A DNA stretch of 64,000 nt from Camillea tinctor (taxonomy: Eukaryota; Ascomycota; Sordariomycetes; Xylariales; Xylariaceae): NCBI GenBank assembly GCA_022578605.1, contig MU394110.1, positions 45,921-109,920 on the forward strand, read 5' to 3'. The notes under the pieces are model-generated. The model was given only the letters and a program-made list of their open reading frames with translations. It searched no databases and was not told the DNA's origin. Below, in pieces: positions 59,401 to 64,000 of this stretch. The number at the start of each line of letters is the position of its first letter. The first letter of the stretch is position 1. The position numbers were made by a program, and so were the translations under genes.

Positions 59401-60909
59401 AAATCAGACAGTACATAAAACTCGTACAGACATTGCGCGCGCAAAGTACACTTTTCTGTCTCCCCTTCGACCACTGACTAACCACTCACGTCGTTCTTCA
59501 TGATCTGTCCTTGAAAGTTAGAATGGTGTTCTCTTCTTTTTCTTGTTCATCTTCTCAAGAATAGGTAGAATGAGAAGATAGAAACAAAGGAAAAAAAAAG
59601 GAGGGCGGGGTCCAACTGACGTACGTACCTCTATATGATCGGTAAGTGTACAGTAACTTATTCTTACAAACATTTGGTACACTCCTTGTGATGGCACCAC
59701 GCACAACTAGTGCTGATGGCGAAGATGCCTCCGCATTGGCAGCAGTGTGTTGGGTGCATGATGGATGGATTGAAGTTGGGCTAGCCTTGCTTTGTTGGAA
59801 AAGTGAGAAGGGGGTTAGCGGCAGAGTAGCGTGACGATGACGATGCCGATGACGATGGTGGCTGTCTTGGTGTTTTAAGGTTTCTTTGTTGTTATAGTTG
59901 ATATTGTTGTTTGTAGTTGGCGCTGTATTTTATTGTCTTATTCTGGTGTGTGGATGTATCAATGTATCTAAGTTATATGTGTATGTGAGAGATAGTTGAG
60001 AAACAGAGAGCTTTATCTGGTCTGAGAAGGTGGGCGGATCTCGTCCCTTTAATAGTAGTATAGAAAAGTCCGGGGAAGACGGTAAGGTATGTAGCAGATC
60101 GGATGCCTGAGGTATTGCGTAGGCACTTGCCACTGAACTACATGGTGCGCATTCATCAACCTTTATATCCCTCAGAACGGAGTTGGTTGGTGTCACTCCT
60201 ACTTCCAACTCCTCACTTCATCACTCCTCTTCCGTCCCCTTCCGATTGCTCGGAGGAGCTAGACTAGAGAAGCCCACCTTAAACCCCATTCGCATGTAGT
60301 ATAGCCGCAAGAGGCTTTTTTTCTTTTTCTTTTGCCTTCGTCCTCCACCTTGTGTGTCCTCGCGTCTTCTTTACCTACCTACCAGGAAGATGATTACATA
60401 GTCGTCCCGCACCACACGCAAACCACACCACCATCATGAATCAAGGGTCCTGCAAAAGAGGGAACGCGCCTCCACGGCGCAAGTGCCCTGCAGTCATGCC
60501 CAGACATAGACGAGCTACCCCGCATTAAAGGGGAGATCGTGTAGGGCATCGAGGCGAATCACAGCTGCAGTACGACTCAAGATGGCGTCTAAACGGTTGA
60601 GGCTTTTGAAGATGCGCGCTCGCTTTTCTCTCTCTTGGCTAGACTAGTTTACCTACGTCTCTAGTTGCCTTATTTATTTTCCGCATCCCACGCCCACATG
60701 AGACGGACCCCCTCTCCTCCCAGGTTGCGATAACTAAATCGAGTGGTCTTACTGGCTGGTTTGTTTTTTATTAGCCCATGGCTATACATAATCCCTAAGA
60801 CAACCACACGCCCTGGACAGCCACTCTTTCTCCTCCTACTCCTCTTTGGTAGAGGTCCACTCCTCGCTTCGCTCCTCATCCGTGTGCGTGTGCGATTTAT
60901 AATGGGTAG
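56420..60909. other. 4.5-kb gene-poor region
   Basis: No supported gene on either strand. The longest frames are under about 130 codons and lack family motifs. Contents include a CAG repeat (about 58767-58780), long T-runs near 58993-59013, a C/T-rich stretch at 59339-59363, and a GATGAC/CGATGC-type repeat (about 59832-59860). The upstream region of the vWA-Hint gene lies at the left end. Confidence 0.5.
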
Positions 60910-60911
60910 TA

Positions 60912-60964
60912 CCATCCGTACACACTCATTTGGCCACCCCCACTTTTCGGCCACCTAAATGTAT
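60912..60964 (+). repeat. Left terminal inverted repeat
   Basis: 53 bp starting CCATCCGTACACACTCATTT. It contains GGCCACC twice, 18 bp apart, a likely transposase-binding repeat. It matches the right repeat with two C/T differences. Confidence 0.93.
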
Positions 60965-63092
60965 AACGTACCACCAAAACACCAACAACTTCACTTACAC
61001 ATATAAAATTCAATAAAAATAATAAAAATAAATAAAATATATCATATTAAAGCTTTTTTTTTAATTAATTTATATATTTACTTAAAAGCTTAATTATGCG
61101 CTTAAATCGTATATATTTTAGCGATTAAATAATAAGTGTATTTATTTCTTTATTTTAGCTTAAATTATTAAATTTATCTTTAAATTCCTTACTATTTTTA
61201 GCCCGTAATAACTTAAATTTCTCTTTACTTATAGTTTTAAATTTAGCTAATATTTTTAAAAGTTTTATAAACGTTTAATTTAAATTTAAAATTTTTTTTC
61301 GCTTTTTTTTCTTACAACATTTTAATTTTATTTTTAAAGCTTTTAGTTTTTCTTTATAAAAAAACAGCTTAACAAACTATTTTTTAAAAGCTTTAGCAGC
61401 TATTTTTAAAGCTACTTTAAATCGTAAAGTATAAAATTTAATTAAATTTTTTACTTTATAACTTGTAATTAATATAGTAAAAAAACTTATATTTATAAGT
61501 TTAAGCTTTAAAGTAAAATTTTATTTTTTGTAGTATTTATTATATTTTTTATATTTAAAAACTTTTTTTTAACTAATAAACTAATTATTAATAACCTTAA
61601 ACTTTACTTTTATAGTTTTTTTTATAAATATTATTTTTTTAACTTTAATATAAATTTTAATAAAGTTAATTTTATTTATAAAAGTTACGTTAATAAAAAA
61701 AGCTAATTTAAAAAAATATCGTTAATAATAACTTTTTAAAACGTTAAATAAACTATTATTTAAAAGCTAAAATTTATAAAAATAATAAATTAGCAAAAAG
61801 CATAAATAAACGTTATATTTAAAATAAAAAAACATAAACTTTATTTAAAAAAAAATACGTTAATATACCCTTTTTATAACTTATAAAATAAAAATTGTAA
61901 AAATATAAAAATAACATTAATTAACGTAAAATTAAAAATAACTTATTAATATATAACTTTTATAACTATTTAATATTAAAAAGCAAGCGTTAAATAAATT
62001 AAAAAAAAATTTATTAATTTATAACAAATAAACTTATTATAACTATTTTATAGTTATTGCATTTAAAAACTAGCTATTTTTTAAGTAAATATAATACTAA
62101 TTTGCAATTTTTTTAAATTTTTTAAAAAACTAAAATAACTAAAGTTCTTTTTTTTTAAAAATAATTTTAAAATTTAAAATTTTACTTATAGCACTTGTAT
62201 ATTTAATAAATAATATTTATATGCAAAATTATAAACTTTTTATAAATAACTTTTAAGTTTTAAAAAATTTAAAAACTAAACTATTAATTTTTAATATAAT
62301 AATTAATATAATAAATAATTTAAACTTTAAATTAAATTACTAATTATAATTAGCTATAATTTTTTTTTTATTTACGTTATAAGTTAATTTAAGTTAAATT
62401 TAACTGTATTTTTACTACTATATATTAAAATATTAATTTATAGCTTTAAAAGTAAAAAAATTAAACTTTATAGCTTTTATTTTATAATTTATTTTAATGT
62501 AAATAGCTAAATTTTATTGTATAAAACGTATTATTTAATTATAGCTTATTTTTTTTTTATATTTATTTTTATTAAAAAGCTTTTAAATAATTTTATAAAT
62601 AACACTATAAAATAAAGCAAATTTTAAAGCTTTTTAACGCAAAATTTACTATATAATTTTCTTTTTTTACTTTTAAAAAAGTTTTATATATATATAACGC
62701 TTAGCTTTACATTTTTTATAGCAAAAAAAGTCTTAAAAAGTTATATGTAAAACTTTTTATTTTTAAGCCGCTTTTTGCATTAAAATGCCAATTTTTTTAA
62801 CATTTTGTATAGCATGCATTAAATTTAATTCTATATAAAAAAGCATTTTAAAATAATGTAGTTTAATAAAATTATTGCGAAAAAAGTAAAAAAAATACAG
62901 CATCTTATAAGCTAATAATTATAAAGTCACTTTACGCACTAATTTCTATATAACCTTTACACAAAAACTTTTCGAAAAAAATAAAAAAAAAACATCGATT
63001 CTAAATCTATCTAAACTCCAAAGCGTGTATAAATAGCTTCAAAATTAAATTTTCTATCTATTATTAAAGTTATAGTGTTTTAATAGTTTTCC

Positions 63093-63145
63093 ATACATTT
63101 AGGTGGCCAAAAAGTGGAGGTGGCCAAATGAGTGTGTACGGATGG
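63093..63145 (-). repeat. Right terminal inverted repeat
   Basis: Reverse complement of the left repeat over 53 bp with two mismatches; both are C in the left copy and T in the right copy, read in the same orientation, consistent with RIP-type transitions. Confidence 0.93.
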
Positions 63146-63147
63146 TA

Positions 63148-63855
63148 TGTTCGGGTGGCAACAGAGACCAGAAACAGTAACAAGAAAAAAAAACAGGAAA
63201 TAATTTTCAATCCGGGCGTGTCTTTTCTTTCTTGCTTTCTTTGCCTTGTATTTCCCATTCATCGGAATACCCAATTCTCACAAGCGGTGGATACGGCAGA
63301 TGATTCGAAAATCAGAATAAAGACAACAACAAATGAGTCAGATTTGGCTTTGTTGGAACATACCTACCTAGTATATAGCTAGCGTAGAGTGTGAGGTAAG
63401 AAAAAGAGCAAGACAGAGAGACAAAGCCAAGATTCGACGACGATCATTTTTCGATAGCTTGTCCGGTAGGACGGATCCTAGTAGTCGATGGGGAAGGGAA
63501 CCCAAAAGAATAGTTATGGATGAAATTTGTTGTGTCTGAGCTGTGGAAGTGGAAATTTCCAGCTGGTCTGGTGGATACCAGATTCGTTAGTATGGTATTT
63601 GCTCCCTCCTCCTCCTCCTCGTCAGAGGCCGGAGGGAGACAACTTTGGGCACAAATACCACGACATGAAGAGCAAGTAGCTAGACTGTAGTGTATTGTCG
63701 CCATACGCATGTGCCACATCTTCCATCCCATTATGTCATTTTACTTCAACCTCTTTCCTAGTGGATATTTTAGTATAGGTTTGCTAGGTGGTCTATAATC
63801 GTAGCCGCCTGTCCATCTCTATTCTGTCCAGCAAAGAAAGCCTCGATATCAGATC

Positions 63856-63900
<45 letters not shown>

Positions 63901-64000
63901 AACCAAAAAAAAAAAAAAAAAAAAAACTAAACCCGGAACCAGAACCATGGTATAAACAAATCTCTTCTCCAAAGGACTAAGAACGGAGAAAAGCAGAATA
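63148..64000. other. Intergenic, right end of window
   Basis: No gene is convincingly supported. A 95-codon minus-strand frame (63444-63731) has no recognised features. The right end has a long interrupted poly(A). Confidence 0.5.
63857..63926 (+). repeat. Interrupted poly(A) run
   Basis: 42 A, then CCAACC, then 22 A. It could be a homopolymer microsatellite, a retroposed tail or a sequencing/assembly weak spot. No element body was found next to it. Confidence 0.9.

Larger units (their letters stand above)
60912..63145. mobile_element. RIP-degraded TIR DNA transposon (2234 bp)
   Basis: Near-perfect 53-bp inverted repeats bound a 2.1-kb interior that is extremely AT-rich; 60-base lines I counted hold 2-8 G+C. 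The element is flanked on both sides by TA (60910-60911 and 63146-63147), the target duplication of Tc1/mariner/pogo-type elements, and its size fits fungal Fot1/pogo members. In the interior, C followed by A is scarce, while residual C is mostly in CT or CG, as expected after repeat-induced point mutation. No transposase frame survives, so the superfamily cannot be confirmed. Confidence 0.82.

Noticed and set aside
61000..63090. AT-rich block as a possible mitochondrial insertion or centromere fragment
   Set aside because: The inverted repeats with TA flanks and the scarcity of CpA explain it better as a RIP-mutated transposon; no mitochondrial gene is recognisable.
63444..63731. 95-codon minus-strand frame
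   Set aside because: No recognised domain, includes a poly-Glu microsatellite, no supporting signals.
1..64000. Telomeric TTAGGG arrays, rRNA genes, CRISPR arrays, PKS/NRPS genes
   Set aside because: Looked for on both strands and not seen; TAGGT-type motifs are short and scattered, not tandem telomeric repeats.

Overview
The window is nuclear DNA from a filamentous ascomycete (Pezizomycotina, most likely a Sordariomycete; I cannot name the species). The reasons are the short 50-80 nt introns with fungal splice and branch sites, about a dozen genes separated by 0.5-4 kb spacers, fungal-type TOR, SIP5, Rtf2 and Pex23/30-family genes, extracellular polysaccharide-degrading enzymes, and a 2.2 kb AT-saturated block that looks like a RIP-mutated transposon. 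Coding sequence is GC-rich. Spacers are AT-richer, full of purine or pyrimidine tracts, and sprinkled with a TACCTAGGTA palindrome.

Layout. 0.8-3.4 kb: SIP5-like RING-type protein (minus). 5.4-6.6 kb: BTB/POZ protein (plus). 7.0-8.2 kb: GCIP/cyclin-D1-binding-like protein (plus). 8.4-10.0 kb: secreted GH71 alpha-1,3-glucanase (minus, six exons). 13.9-15.7 kb: secreted PL4 rhamnogalacturonan lyase (plus). 16.1-18.0 kb and 18.8-20.8 kb: two divergent MFS transporters, the second a nine-exon sugar porter. 21.9-23.1 kb: a second BTB protein, paralogous to the first and sharing its intron position. 24.7-26.8 kb: peroxisomal Pex23/Pex30-family protein with a dysferlin domain (minus). 29.9-32.8 kb: a four-exon protein of unknown function with a zinc-finger-like motif (minus). 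34.6-35.0 kb: small Cys-rich protein (minus). 38.3-46.3 kb: TOR kinase (minus). 47.5-48.4 kb: Rtf2 (plus). 49.2-51.0 kb: glucosidase II beta subunit ending in KDEL (plus). 51.6-51.7 kb: intron-containing tRNA-Val(CAC) (minus). 52.3-52.8 kb: an 85-residue, three-exon protein (minus). 53.9-56.4 kb: a vWA protein with a C-terminal Hint (Vint) domain (minus). 60.9-63.1 kb: transposon remnant with 53-bp terminal inverted repeats and TA flanks.

The only stretch that hints at shared function is 8.4-20.8 kb: two polysaccharide-degrading enzymes and two transporters, one a sugar porter, bracketed by the two BTB paralogues. This suggests carbohydrate scavenging, but no pathway regulator is present and the enzymes attack different polymers. 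The rest is ordinary housekeeping (TOR signalling, replication fork control, ER glycoprotein quality control, peroxisome biology). No PKS or NRPS cluster, telomere array, rRNA or CRISPR array was seen. The least understood genes are the vWA-Hint protein, the 899-residue zinc-finger-like protein and the BTB pair.

All exon boundaries were inferred by eye from splice signals, reading phase and remembered family conservation. Protein lengths follow from those models.
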